Shown in pieces: positions 18,653 through 29,973 of a DNA stretch of 44,532 nt (position 1 is its first letter; each line of letters starts with the position of its first letter). A program made the translations under genes and the position numbers. The stretch comes from CAJBLF01 sp964418415 (lineage in GTDB: Bacteria; Patescibacteriota; Gracilibacteria; Absconditabacterales; Absconditicoccaceae). The notes below the pieces were generated by a model, which searched no databases, was not told where the DNA came from, and worked only from the letters and a program-made list of their open reading frames with translations. Location: assembly GCA_964418415.1 (NCBI GenBank), contig CAYQLB010000006.1, positions 1-44,532 of the forward strand. The letters are read 5' to 3'.

Positions 18653-18990
18653 AGACTAAAGATAAAACGATAAAACGATGAAATGATAAAATGATAAAAT
18701 TCTGATGTTTCTAACTTCTAAATTCTGATGTTTCTAACTTCTAAATTCTGATGTTTCTAACTTCTAAATTCTGANNNNNNNNNNNNNNNNNNNNNNNNNN
18801 NNNNNNNNNNNNNNNNNNNNNNNNNNNNNNNNNNNNNNNNNNNNNNNNNNNNNNNNNNNNNNNNNNNNNNNNNNATTCTGATGTTTCTAACTTCTAAATT
18901 CTGATGTTTCTAACTTCTAAATTCTGATGCTTCTAACTTCTAAATTCTGATGTTTCTAACTTCTAAATTCTGATGTTTCTAACTTCTGTC
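18653..18990. repeat. 23-bp tandem repeat array interrupted by an assembly gap
   Basis: After a run of ACGATAAA/ATGATAAA units (18661-18700), a 23-bp unit starting TTCTGATGTTTCTAAC repeats head to tail from 18700 to 18774, and again from 18875 to about 18988, with one variant copy (TGATGC). Three full units lie before the Ns and five after. The reverse complement contains TTTAGAA, the 7-mer seen between obg and rlmH. No open frame crosses it. Confidence 0.92.
18775..18874. other. assembly gap (100 Ns)
   Basis: Exactly 100 Ns in the middle of the 23-bp tandem array, the usual placeholder for a gap of unknown size. The copy number of the array is therefore unknown. Confidence 0.99.
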
Positions 18991-18991
18991 A

Positions 18992-19018
18992 TTCCGGCGG
19001 ACCGGATTGCAGCCGGAA
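18992..19018 (-). terminator. GC-rich hairpin downstream of the HD hydrolase gene
   Basis: TTCCGGC (18992-18998) and GCCGGAA (19012-19018) form a 7-bp stem. It lies 28 bp past the stop of the minus-strand HD gene, so it may be a terminator or 3' stabiliser, although no T run follows on that strand. Confidence 0.4.
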
Positions 19019-19045
19019 CTAAATTTTAATTTTTAATTGCTAATC

Positions 19046-19951
19046 CTATGAGAAGTTGGTATGTATTTTAAATTTACTATCGAGATCTTCGAAAATATTT
19101 CCTCTTTTGTATTTAAAAATAGCGAGGAATTTTCCTTGACCATTTTGTTGAATCGAGATAACTTCTATCTTTTCGTCGAAATTTTTACTTTCTACAAGTT
19201 TTTCAAAGACTTTTTTATCGTCGATTTGTCGGAAGATACGATTGGTGTTTTTGTAGACGATATTGAAGGTATCATTATCAAATGAAAAGAATGCTTGATT
19301 GAGTAGTGCTTCTTTGAGTCAGGTAGGTGTAGTGATATGATTGGCGTGAAGATAATGATGAAGAATAGTTTCACATGCTTCGATAGTTAATGGAGTATCT
19401 TGATATCCACCAAAAAGCTTTTTGAGTGGCTCATAGATAGCCTGAGTCTCAAAACTCATCCTAATTTGCTTGTGTGGCTCAAGACCACTAAGGGTATTTA
19501 TATTATGTTCTCTATCATAGAGTTTAAGGAGAATACATCTGATATCATACATACCACCATACAAGATTTTCTCTATTTTATCATTAAAAATTACTTTTTC
19601 ATTGTAAGCAAAAAAGTTTGTTGTGTCGGTGACCGAATCTACGATGAAACCAATATTTTTTCAGAATTTTTCATAGATTTCCTTGGCTTCTATATGAGTA
19701 TTATCTTCAACACAATCATGGAGGATGGCAGCAATAAGAAGATCAATATCGTTGAAATTCTTAGCACAGAGTAAGGCAACACTAAGGGGATGAATAAGAT
19801 ATGGTTCACCAGAATATTTTCTTTTTTGTCCTCTATGGGCATGAACAGCAAAATCACATGCAGTAGTGATGATATCAAAATGACTCATGAAGTTGGGATG
19901 CTCCGATGATATAGTACGCAAAAAATCTTTCGCCATTTTGGTCTCTATCAT
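19046..19951 (-). CDS. HD-domain (p)ppGpp hydrolase, RelA/SpoT N-terminal type
   Basis: The 301-residue product matches the hydrolase domain of RelA/SpoT: GQKRKYSGEPYLIHPLSVA, the HD pair in AAILHDCVEDN (His78, Asp79, with Glu82-Asp83) and KLYDREHNINTL, the counterpart of KLADRLHNMRTL. No synthetase, TGS or ACT domain follows; the C-terminal 90 residues are unrelated to them as far as I can tell. It would therefore act as a small alarmone hydrolase (or a related nucleotide pyrophosphohydrolase). Two UGA glycines are present (residues 97 and 211). The start at 19951 fits the promoter 28 bp upstream. It is divergent from the giant-protein cassette, with about 220 bp between them. Confidence 0.88.
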
Positions 19952-19978
19952 AGCGTTGAGAGTAGTAAATTCGTTTTC

Positions 19979-20006
19979 ACTATATAGATTTGTCGTAAAA
20001 ATACAA
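19979..20006 (-). promoter_or_regulatory. promoter of the HD hydrolase gene
   Basis: On the minus strand TTGTAT (20006-20001) and TATAGT (19984-19979) are 16 bp apart. The -10 box is identical to that of the small gene at 16243. The predicted leader is about 20 nt. Confidence 0.55.
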
Positions 20007-20113
20007 GGGAAGGCATATTTTTGCTTGTTTTTATGAGAATGTGGAGATAAAATGCATATTATATCATAAAAAAAGAATATGTCATTTATTTAGTACCAAA
20101 AAAGAGTGTTTTT

Positions 20114-20142
20114 TTGTTTGCAGAAGGGGTTTTGGATATACT
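20114..20142 (+). promoter_or_regulatory. putative promoter of the giant-protein cassette
   Basis: TTGTTT (20114-20119) and TATACT (20137-20142) are 17 bp apart, 33 bp before the ATG at 20176. The region 20007-20175 otherwise holds only AT-rich sequence between divergent genes. Confidence 0.4.
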
Positions 20143-20175
20143 TAGAATACGATATTTTACGGTTTTTTGAAATAT

Positions 20176-20463
20176 ATGGAACAGAAGAAGGAATTGCTCA
20201 TCAAAGTGCTCAAAAAACTCCAACCACAACGAGATATGGCTGAAGGATTTTTGGCATTGATAGAGAGTGAATATATTACTGATAATATCATGAATATGTT
20301 GATTAGTACATTACAGGAATCCATTGAAGCGATAAAAGGTGATAGTGAAAAAGAAAAATTCAAAAAAGGTTTGAAACTTATTAGAAAAATAAAGAATCAA
20401 GAAGAACAAGAAGAGAAAAAAATGACAGATGAGGATTTAGATAAAATTTTAGAAACTATGTAA
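20176..20463 (+). CDS. small helical hypothetical protein, 95 residues
   Basis: A lysine/glutamate-rich, probably all-helical cytoplasmic protein: it opens MEQKKELLIKVLKKL, has MAEGFLALIESEYITDN in the middle and ends MTDEDLDKILETM. There is no UGA codon and no membrane segment. I do not recognise it. The stop is five bases before the start of the giant gene, so the two are almost certainly co-transcribed and perhaps functionally paired. A TTG at 20167 is in frame upstream but the ATG at 20176 is the natural start. Confidence 0.75.
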   Translation: MEQKKELLIKVLKKLQPQRDMAEGFLALIESEYITDNIMNMLISTLQESIEAIKGDSEKEKFKKGLKLIRKIKNQEEQEEKKMTDEDLDKILETM

Positions 20464-20468
20464 TTATT

Positions 20469-23400
20469 ATGGCTGATATTTTGGAAAAAATAGCCAAAAC
20501 CGAGTGAAATGAAAATGAAATCTCATTATGAGAATTGGAGAAACATTTTGATGAAATCACAAAAGACAAAGAAAATGATGATAATCAAATAGGTAAACTC
20601 ATCAAAGCTTTTGAAAAAAATATTGATAAAAATGCTGAAAATTTTCTTAATCCAAAGGATATTATAAAAGAGATATTGGATAAAGATAATTTTTCAAGCA
20701 TAAAATATAATCCAAATACTGTCAAGGTATATAAACTTTGTAAGAGGCTCGAAGATAAACAAGAGAGAAAAATTGATGGTAATGTGTCTCAAGAAATGAT
20801 TAAGGATTGGATAGTAAAAAAACAAGAAAATACAGAAAAGTTTGCTTCTGAATCGATATATTATGATGATCAGCAACAAAATTTAGTGATCAAAACATTA
20901 TTTTGAGAATATATACATCCATTTCAAGAATCAGAAAAATGAACAGTAAAGGTAAATATAGATAAAATAATTCCTAATGTATCTTATGTTCCATGAATAC
21001 TTTCTGATTTCTTTACAATTATCGATAGTGAAGAAAATATGAAAAAAATAATTAAAGAACAGAGAGTTATATTATTTGATACATTTATACAAGCAAATAG
21101 TAATCCTGATAAAGAATGAACTGATGTGGAGGATATATCTTTGTCTGAAGATGGTGTGATGACAGTAGTAATGTGAAATGATGATGTAGAAATATATATA
21201 AAAGAAAAAAAGGATATTTCCAAAATGACATCTGAAGAGGTGTTGGCATATATCAATGAAAAGAGAACAGATTTTAAAGATGATAAGAATGTTCGTAATG
21301 CAGAAAATGCTCAATTAGATGTTATGATTGATCAAAAAGTGTTTTCAAATACAGATATGGATTTTATAAATACATGGTGTAAAGATAAAAACCATAAGGA
21401 ACAGCAGCCAAAAAAAATAGCAAAAATACAAGAAAAAATGAACGGTATGGTAGACGATATGATGTCTCAAAAAATAACACCAAAATTGGCAAATGCAGGG
21501 AATGTAGATGTATATGACTCCTCAGATATTAAAATGATACAGCTGCGAGCTAATATATGTTTCGGTGAAAACTTATTGTTAGATGGAAATAGATGAGCAT
21601 TATTTTATTCATGAAATAATACAGAAAATCAAAAAATAACTAATATGTATATTTACAGAAATGAATTAAAAACAAGATCAGAATCTATCGATATAAGAAA
21701 ACTATCAAATAAAGTAGTATTTGATAAATTATTAGATCTTCCTAATTTAGACGCATTATTGCAGAATTTGTGAGATAATGATATACAAAATAAAGTATTT
21801 GGTCAGTTTTTAAAGTTTTTTTTAGAGGTAAGAGTAGCATGACAATATTTTGAAAATCTTATTGGAAGTGAAAGGTTAGAATCAGTACTTGTTTGCATGA
21901 TAAATGCGGAACTTTTGAAAAACACTTCACCAAGTGAATATTTTGCTGATATAGATATACAAAAAATACAACAAGCTAATGCGGAAAAAAAATTGAATAA
22001 AGATAGTGTAGAATATCTGTTGTTGCAAATGCGAGAAATAATAGAAAAATGAAAATTTGAAACTATGTGAAAGTATTATGAGTATATATATACAACCTCA
22101 ACAAATGAAATAATTGCTATAAACAAAAACAATACAACAAATAATAATATCAAAGCAATTGCTAATGAAATTACAAAACTTGAAGGCGAATTGGAAGGTT
22201 TGGATAAAGAAGAAAGATATCAACCAGCAGCAACGGTACTTACTTTGACGGAAGCAGATAAGCAACAAATAACTATTGATAGACAAAATATAAATAGAGT
22301 AAAACTTCCCGATCAATTAACTATAACACCAGAGAGTAATAGAATAGAAACGCCTTGGTGAAAAAAGAAAATCGAGATAATAGAAAAAAAATTACAAATA
22401 TATGAGATAAATAAAAATTCAGACTATTTGTTTAATGTGATATATATGGATATAAAAGGTTCGTTTTCGGAAAAAGATATTCAAAAATTATTTTCCATGG
22501 AACGTATCACAAAATATGGTGTATCACATCAAGATTATCTATCAAAAACAGCGAAGCTTAACGAAGAATTAGATCAAAAATTAGAAGAAAAACAACCAGT
22601 GATTGATATTATGAGTCAATTTGAAGCAGAATGAAAAATTACAATAACTAGGCCAACGTGGGATGAATTTGAAAAAGCATTTGGAGATAAGGATACATTC
22701 TGAACCTATCCTTATGAAGCATGGCAAAGATCAGTATATAATGATAATAAATTTAAAGAGAGAGATAAATATGTTCCTTATGATGTTTATGCTTTAAAAA
22801 TTCCAGGGATTAATAAAGTTATTGTAAGAGATGGTGGAGATGTTTTGTGATGAGCATTTTGATTTACCACATCAAGGTTTCCGAAACCAAATACTATTGA
22901 ATATCCCAAACCGCGAGGTGTGAATTCAACAAATACTATTGAATATTCAGAAATGCAAGGTTTGCAATGATATAAAATGATAGTGCTTAATGATTTAAAT
23001 GGAAAAACAATTACGTATAAAGATTTTAATATTGCAACGAAAAATAAAAATTGAAATTTAGAAATATATAATTGGAAAAATCAATATGAGAAAGAATCTG
23101 AACCAATAAAAACAATAACGGACTCAGAACAAGAATCAGCAAATGAAGTACAAAATATGGCTATGTGAAATGCTTTTGATCGCGAGTCACAAGAAGCAAG
23201 ACAGACATATACAGCATTCAATGAAGATTTTGAACCAATGATAACAATTTTAAATGATTTTCAACAAAAAGGGGAAAATGATGATGGGATAAGTGCCGAA
23301 CAACGTGATACATTGAAGTATAGTGCTGATGATTTTTTACGTAATAAACTGTATAAATATGAACAGTCTATAGATTCTTGGAAAGAGCAAGTAAAAAGAT

Positions 23401-26400
23401 TGGAAACTATGAAAAGTAGTTGAACGTTGAAAAATACATTTGAGGAAGATATAAATCTACAGATTTCCATACTCAATGATATGATAAGTATTTTTTCTGT
23501 AACAGATGAAACATCCACAATAAGGTGAATTTTGACTACGATGACCGAAGTTAGTGAAAATGATGATCGATATGAAAAAGTATGGGTTTGGCTCAAAGAT
23601 CATTGAATACAAACACTAATGGCTATTGCCTGAGCGGTAGCTGCAATAGTTTTGGCTGCCCCAAGTGGATGAACATCTGTATGGGCATATATACAAGGAA
23701 TGACATTGTTTAGTGCCGCAGTTGGTACGCTATGAGGTATGGTGTGATCTAGAATAGGTCAAGCAATGAATGAATGAATACGTAATTGTCCTTTATGGGA
23801 TAATGAGATAAATGGACGTGTCTATGAATATGATAATCCTACAGATGTGGAATTGTGGCTTACCAATAAAATGAGTAGTGCAGATTTTTTTACGTGATTA
23901 TGAACAGAATTTTTGATAGGGACAATCACGACATTTGGATTTATGAAAGCTGGTCAAATAATAGGAAATGCTATAGCAAAAAGTTGAATAATCAACAATG
24001 TTGGTAATTTAAGACCAAGTGTCCAGGTAGGGAAACTTATCGACTTTGGTAAAAAAATCATATTCCGTAATGTAAATAGTGTTGCTAACAATTCTATGGA
24101 AACATTTGCCAAGGCATTTACACGTGAAGTATCAGAAGAAACATTTGAAGAAAGTATAGAAAATGTTGGAAAAAACATTAATCCTATACTATGAGGAATT
24201 ATAACTATGCTCAATTGTCTTTCTTGACCAAGTGCGTGAAAAATATTTCAGGATCATAATGTTGCTTGAGGTAAAACGGATATCGTGGGAAATCAAATAA
24301 TTCAAGAAATGACATATAGAGCAGAAAATATAAGTCAGTTAGAAAAATATTTTATCGATCAAGAGTATAAAAAAATAATAAGTGAGAACTGAGAAATACA
24401 ATATGTAAAACCTATGGAAACAGCAGAAACAATATATAAACCTGATTGATCAACAAAGGTCTTAAATGAACATGTTATCAAATTGAAATATTCTAACGCG
24501 GGCACATTTGTAAACAATAGTGCGGAATTTTTTGCTAAATATGGTATGGAGGTAAATCATGATGTTGAAAATGAAGTTACCGTAGATGATCCAAAAAAAA
24601 TCCAAGCATTCAAAGTTGCTGTAGGAATGGGAAATATGGGTGTAGTCACTATTAATCCAGATGGATCTGCGAAATTTACTACAGGAAAAAACACCATACA
24701 TATAAAGGTTGTGACAGAAAATGTTATTACTACAAATACATCTATTACAGAAACACAAGTAAATCCAACATTGTCCACAGAAACAGTAAATAATGTAAAT
24801 GATGTGATAGAGGAGGTTGAAGATAACCAAAATATGCTTGAAAATGATATAGATACTGAACAGATGATAGAACAAGAAAAAATCACCCTGGTGAATAAAG
24901 TACAAATAAAAATATTTAATTTAGTCAGATCATTAAGCGGAAAAACTGAGGCAGATGTTCTTCATGATATCGGAACATATATGTTTAATAATGTAAAACA
25001 TTTCCTTCACGAATGTAAACATGTATTTGGAACTCAATTGGTAGATGTATATAAATCATATATCCAGATGAAAAAATATTCTGGTAAACCAGGAGATGCA
25101 GAATATCAGAAGGTATTTCAAGCTAAAGTAAAAGAGCGAGGAATAAATCTTACTAAATTAGTTGGAGTAGGTGATCTAGCAAAACTGTGAATAGATCCAC
25201 ATTTATTTTTCTGGTCATGACATCTTATAGCTGATCAATTACAGAAACATATACCATTTTTTGATAAATTATTTGGTTTGTCGTTTGAGACAATGAATGC
25301 ATTATATAGTCGAAAAAAATGAAAAAATACAATGTATAATCCACAGACAGTAATAGAAAATAGTTTATTGGATCCAGATACAAGAAGACAAAAAATAGCG
25401 GAAGAATTGTGATTGGATGCTAGTGATGCTAAAAATACACCATTGCTGAATGCGCTACAAGAGGCACATGAAGTAGGGCAAGATGGACCAGGAAAAAACC
25501 CAGAATATAGTCCATGAGTATATAATTATACCACAGAACAGATTAGACAGAAAATGGAAATACTCAAACCATTTATAGACAATGGTAGTATAACTTTGGA
25601 ACAAGTAAGAATGTTATTTGAACGTGGATATTTGTGAAAAAACGCAGTAAAGGTGGATGTTGTTGGAGAAAGTAATAATGAAACTATAGAAAATGGAGTG
25701 TTTGAAGGAAGTGATGTGGAGATAATAAATGCTCCTACAACAGATAATATAGAAGAAATTATCGCTGCCGAGAAAGAAAAATTGGAGAAATTTATGGAGG
25801 AAAATGAATTTGATGAGACTGATCCGGAGCAGAAAGAAGAGAAGGAAAAATATGAAAAGACCTTGGAATCGTATCAAAAAGCACTGGAATTGATAACCAA
25901 TGTAAAAACAAAATATAGTAAGAAACTCTTAGATATAGAAGAGAAACTTAAGTTGGATCCTACCAATAAGAAATTGCTTACTGAGAAAGAAAAGTACCAA
26001 AAAATACAATCTGTGTTGGAGAATGAAGTCAATATAAATAAAAAGATGACCGTTATTGATACAATCAAGGCAAAATTGAATATTACCAAGATGAATATCA
26101 ATAAATTGTGGATTAAGCTAAAGGGTGCGGTGAGTGGTGATAAGATTAACATTCAAAACAAGATAGATGGACTTACGGAGAAAACGAAGAAGCTTCAGTT
26201 AGAATTGGATGCTCATGAAAAAGATATTCAGTCGATATTTGAAGAAACATATCAATGAATAAAAGATATGAAATGATTGACGGACCAAGAGATGTTGGAA
26301 TTGGGGAAGATATACAATGAGTATATTCTTAAGCCTATATGATTTAGGATAATAGATTTTTCAGCAACTTTTTGAACGGATGTATTATTGGATAAGAATG

Positions 26401-28412
26401 GTAATACTTTGGGAATAGATACGGAAATAGCAAATGCTGCTGAACGATCGAATGCATGATTGGATCAGGTAAGTATAGCAGAGATGAAACTTGCTCTTTA
26501 TGGGATAACAGAAAATGCTACGATAGACGAGGTTGATAGTAAGGTAGAGAATATGCTAGAAAATGTAAAAAATCCTGCAGAAAAAGAGGTACTAAGTAAA
26601 CTGCGAGCTTCGATGAAATCAAAAGTGAATGATGGAAGACTACTTCCTTCTGAGAAGGCAGTGATTTTCGCTCATACTATTGCATTTGTGTGAGATTATA
26701 AGCTAGCATTTAAAGATAAAACGGCAAGTGATGTGTTGTTGCTTGTGGAAGCTAATCAGAATAAACTTATGCATCAACATGTACAGGACAAGTCGTATCT
26801 TACCTGAAGTGCTCATAATATCCTTCATATTCTCAGAGGAAATATGGATATGGCAGAGAATTTTATGCAGAGTATGAGCCCGATGGAGAGGGTATTGACT
26901 AGACAGATTATTATCGATCATGATATAGGATACACGTCTATGTTTAATAAATATCTCAACGAATCGCTCAAAAAGGGGAATTTCAAATATTTCGATGCTA
27001 CGAAAGATCATCCTATACGAAGTACTTTGTATGTAGAAGAAAATAGTGAATGGTATGAACATAATTTTTGAAAAGAAGAATATAATATAATCAAAAACTG
27101 AATACTGTCTCATAGTTCACCAAAAACAACCAGTTTGCCAAGCAAAAGATATAGTGGTGAGGTAAGGCCAGATATTATATATGGGGTGACTTCAGTGGTC
27201 GATTGTGCTGCAGCATCAGCTGATTACAAGACGGCATTTTTATTTGGTCAGCCTGAGATTGTTGCACAATTCAAATTGGTATATGAAGCTATGGCACAAT
27301 GAGATTTATTAACTGCCGAAAAGAATTTTGTTAAGATAGTAGAAATTATTAATGCTTCAGATATAGATATAGAATTGAAGACCGCATTATTGAATGCAGT
27401 GGATAGTATGCATCTCAAGCCTGATGCGGATGGTAGTATACCTTTCCAAAAAAAGTTAAATGAATTGAAAAATATGACTGCTGAAGAGATAATACAAGAG
27501 AAGAACAGTATGTTAAAAAAAGCCAAAAAAAATAATGATCCAAAAAATTTAAAAAAGGTGTTAGAAAGCTTTAATAAAGCTAATGGGACTGATTATGAGA
27601 CGATTGTCCAATTAGAAGGAGTAACCGATGAACAAATAAAAAAATATGCAATGTTTGATTATATTGATGGTATAGTAAGTTTTCCTTATCAAAAATATCT
27701 TGCTCAATATGGAGTGCGTGTGGCTAAGACACTAAATGATGTATATGAAATAGGTGAAGAAAAATGAGTGATAAGGGTGAATTTTGAATTATCAGGCAAA
27801 ACATTTGAATCTCTTGTGAAAATGTGATGAGTGGAATTTGCCTTGAGTTCTTTTATTAAGGTTTGTGAAGATTTCAATATAGATAAAAACGGTCTTGAAA
27901 TGAAAAAATTGATAGCAAATATTGAAAAGGCTATAACAACAGGAAATATGGAAAAAACCTTAACTCAAATGTATGGAGATACAAGAGTTGAGTTAGTCGG
28001 TAAAAATAACGAAAGTGTGAATCTCAATTTTAGGGGTGAGTCGTATGGCGATATTGATCAAATGATAGAGATGCAGACAGAATTGAATGAATCAATAAAC
28101 GAAACTACCGAAAATATGAAAAATGCATTCAAAGAACTTGAAATCAATAAGGAATTAGACCAAAGAAAAGTTTTAGTGGCTGATATGAAATCATATGTAG
28201 CGGATATAGTTGATGTGGTAGGTGACAAAACTTACGTAGTAGGATGATTGACATTGCCTGAATATGCCATTGCTATCCAAAATAAGCTCGATACATATTT
28301 TATTATTGAAGGAGATATTTCTCAGGATCATATAAAAGAAGTATTGACTGATATAGATAATATCGCTACGGCGTGATATTTTCCATCATTATTTACGAAG
28401 ATAAAAGGTTAA
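20469..28412 (+). CDS. giant 2,647-residue protein with membrane segments, coiled coil and C-terminal HD domain
   Basis: One frame runs unbroken by TAA or TAG for 7,944 bp; by my reading about 60 in-frame TGAs are glycines, so the standard code shatters it into some ten pieces. No signal peptide is visible. Rough map: residues 1-1030, charged, Lys/Glu/Asn-rich, helical; 1045-1170, hydrophobic glycine-rich segments (MAIAGAVAAIVLAAPSGGT; MTLFSAAVGTLGGMVG; FLIGTITTFGFMKAGQIIG) likely to be membrane-associated; 1340-1420, a small beta-rich patch (VVTINPDGSAKFTTG); 1758-1925, a coiled coil; 2100-2260, an HD-type domain with His2116, His2151-Asp2152 (DHDIG), His2181 (DHPIRS), His2215 (LSHSS) and Asp2245 (VVDC). 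The set and spacing match metal ligands of HDIG/HD-GYP phosphohydrolases. The remainder is unrecognised. Small genes flank it five bases upstream and 30 bases downstream. The function is unknown. Confidence 0.85.
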
Positions 28413-28442
28413 TTATATTTATATAATAAATGTATAGTATCC

Positions 28443-29042
28443 ATGGAAGAACTCAAGTCAAATACCAATAGTGTAATGATATATCCAGACAAAAAAGTAA
28501 TGGAACTTTTTCTTGCAGTAGGAAAAAAAGCAAATATGTTTACTACGACAATGATAAATGTAGATACCTGAATACACGAAAAAAGATATCTTTCAGGTAA
28601 TGATATAAGATGTTTAGCAATCATATCGGAATATATGTCGTTGGTTGATCATGAAAAAGAGATGAGAGCATTTATGGAAATAGTTAATACTCAAGGTATT
28701 GGAAATGTCTATGCTTTTATTGCTAGATGGGTTGTAAAGATTCGATGAGAAAAAAAACAAAATGAATACACAAAAAAAACTATTGCATTATACCAGAATA
28801 AATTATGAGATAAAAAGGAAATTTCTTCTGATGAGATGCCAATAGTACCTCAAAGCATTCTCCCAAGTTGGCGAAAAGAGAATAGGGGATGATTTCTTAT
28901 TCATGAAGCATTTCAGGAAAGAATGGTCTATGAAAATGGTATATCTCAAGAAGCTGATAATATTCAGAAACAATCAAATGATCATACGTTTTCTAGAGGA
29001 GATGTTGGTGATCAGATAGATGATCTGAAAAACAAACTCTAA
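28443..29042 (+). CDS. hypothetical protein, 199 residues, third gene of the giant-protein cassette
   Basis: This soluble, charged protein has MEELKSNTNSVMIYPDKKVM at the N-terminus, a helical middle (EKEMRAFMEIVNTQGIGNVY) and a polar tail (GDVGDQIDDLKNKL). Four UGA glycines are present, one in VDTGIHEKR and one in NRGGFLIHEAF. I do not recognise a family. It starts 30 bp after the giant gene's stop on the same strand and is followed by the L10 leader promoter, so it closes this transcription unit. Confidence 0.75.
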
Positions 29043-29073
29043 ATTTCCTTTCATTCTTTTGTTTAAAAAAGAC

Positions 29074-29101
29074 TTGCAATTATCCACTAATTTCTTATAA
29101 A
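29074..29101 (+). promoter_or_regulatory. promoter of the rplJ-rplL operon
   Basis: TTGCAA (29074-29079) and TATAAA (29096-29101) are 16 bp apart, placing the transcription start near 29108 at the beginning of the L10 leader. Confidence 0.75.
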
Positions 29102-29107
29102 ACCCAC

Positions 29108-29190
29108 TGAAACACCAAAGACAGTAGGTTGCTTTTAGCATAAAATACCAATTCCTACCTAGGTTCAGATACAAATATTCTTTTTTGTAT
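29108..29190 (+). ncRNA. ribosomal protein L10 leader
   Basis: The transcript start is followed by AGACAGTAGGTTGC (29119-29132), with TTCCTACCTAGGT at 29152-29164 able to pair as GTAGG/CCTAC. This is the kink-turn-bearing L10(L12)4 binding core of the widespread L10 leader upstream of rplJ. A 7-bp AT stem (ATACAAA/TTTGTAT, 29169-29190) follows. By analogy, excess L10-L12 complex binds and represses rplJL. A covariance search with the L10_leader model would confirm it. Confidence 0.75.
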
Positions 29191-29193
29191 TAC

Positions 29194-29216
29194 GGACCTT
29201 GCAAGGGTCTTTTTGT
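29194..29216 (+). terminator. attenuator terminator in the rplJ leader
   Basis: GGACC (29194-29198) pairs with GGGTC (29205-29209) over a short loop, directly followed by TTTTT. It sits between the L10 leader and the rplJ start codon, so it is best read as a regulated attenuator and not an operon end. Confidence 0.75.
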
Positions 29217-29252
29217 TTTGTAGAAAAATTTATACTTTATTATAGTAGTAGG

Positions 29253-29894
29253 ATGGCTATCACAAAAGACAAGAAAAAAGCATTATTAGCTACATACGTA
29301 TCTGATCTCAAAGATGCTACAAATGCCGTTATCGTAAAACAGAACGGTATCCCAGTAACACTTGCAAATAAGATTAGAATGGAGCTCAAGACTGCTGACG
29401 GGAAAATGAATATTCTCAAAAAGAGAATTTTTCTCAGGGCACTCAAGGATGCAGGACTCGAAGATGTGAGTGTAGATACTCTAGAAGGATCTGTGTTCGC
29501 ATTGTATTCTCATGAAAATGAATTCGGACCGCTCAAAGTGATCAACAAATATTTGAAAGAGTTTAAAAAAGAGAATAAAGGAGCAGAATTCTCATTTATA
29601 GGATGATGGTTTGAAAAGAAATGGCAAGGTGGTGAATATGTTAATGAACTTGCTAATGTTCCTACAAAAGAAGAATTGTTATCAAAACTTTGTTACTTAT
29701 TCAACTATCCATTACAATCATTCGCTTGTGTTTTGAGTGAAATTGCAAAGAAGGAATCGACAGAGGTTATTGCGAGCGAAGCGAAGCAATCTTGAGAAGT
29801 TGTAAAGGAAGAACCTAAAGAAGAAGTTAAAGCTGAAGAAGCGCCAGCTGAAGCACCAGTTGAAGCACCTATTGAAGATGCTAAGACCGAATAA
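29253..29894 (+). CDS. rplJ: 50S ribosomal protein L10
   Basis: L10 anchors the L7/L12 stalk to 23S rRNA. The 213-residue product begins MAITKDKKKALLATYVSDLK, with NAVIVKQNGIPVTLANKIRM and KMNILKKRIFLRALKDAGLE typical of the rRNA-binding part, and a later LLSKLCYLFNYPLQSFACVL helix that binds L12. A Glu/Ala/Pro-rich tail (EEVKAEEAPAEAPVEAP) makes it longer than the usual 165-175. UGA glycines occur after FSFIG and in KQSGEV. The start at 29253 matches family N-termini; TAGGATG is one of the few places with a weak purine-rich ribosome site. It is controlled by the leader just upstream and is followed by rplL. Confidence 0.93.
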
Positions 29895-29942
29895 TAGTCG
29901 TTTAGACGTTTAAGCGTTTGATCGTTTAATCGTTTCAACATA
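29895..29942. repeat. iterated CGTTTA/CGTTTG units between rplJ and rplL
   Basis: The motif CGTTTA/CGTTTG/CGTTTC occurs five times at 6-9 bp intervals with partial inversions (GTTTAGACGTTTAAGCG). It is too short to code and has no terminator-like T run. Confidence 0.6.
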
Positions 29943-29973
29943 TCAAGTATTTTATTACTTTATTTCATACAGA

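Noticed and set aside
18700..18988. CRISPR array at the 23-bp repeats
   Set aside because: The units are head to tail with no unique spacers, so it is a simple tandem repeat.
20469..28412. About ten separate small genes in this stretch
   Set aside because: All pieces are in one frame separated only by TGA, which is a glycine codon here; no TAA or TAG interrupts the frame.
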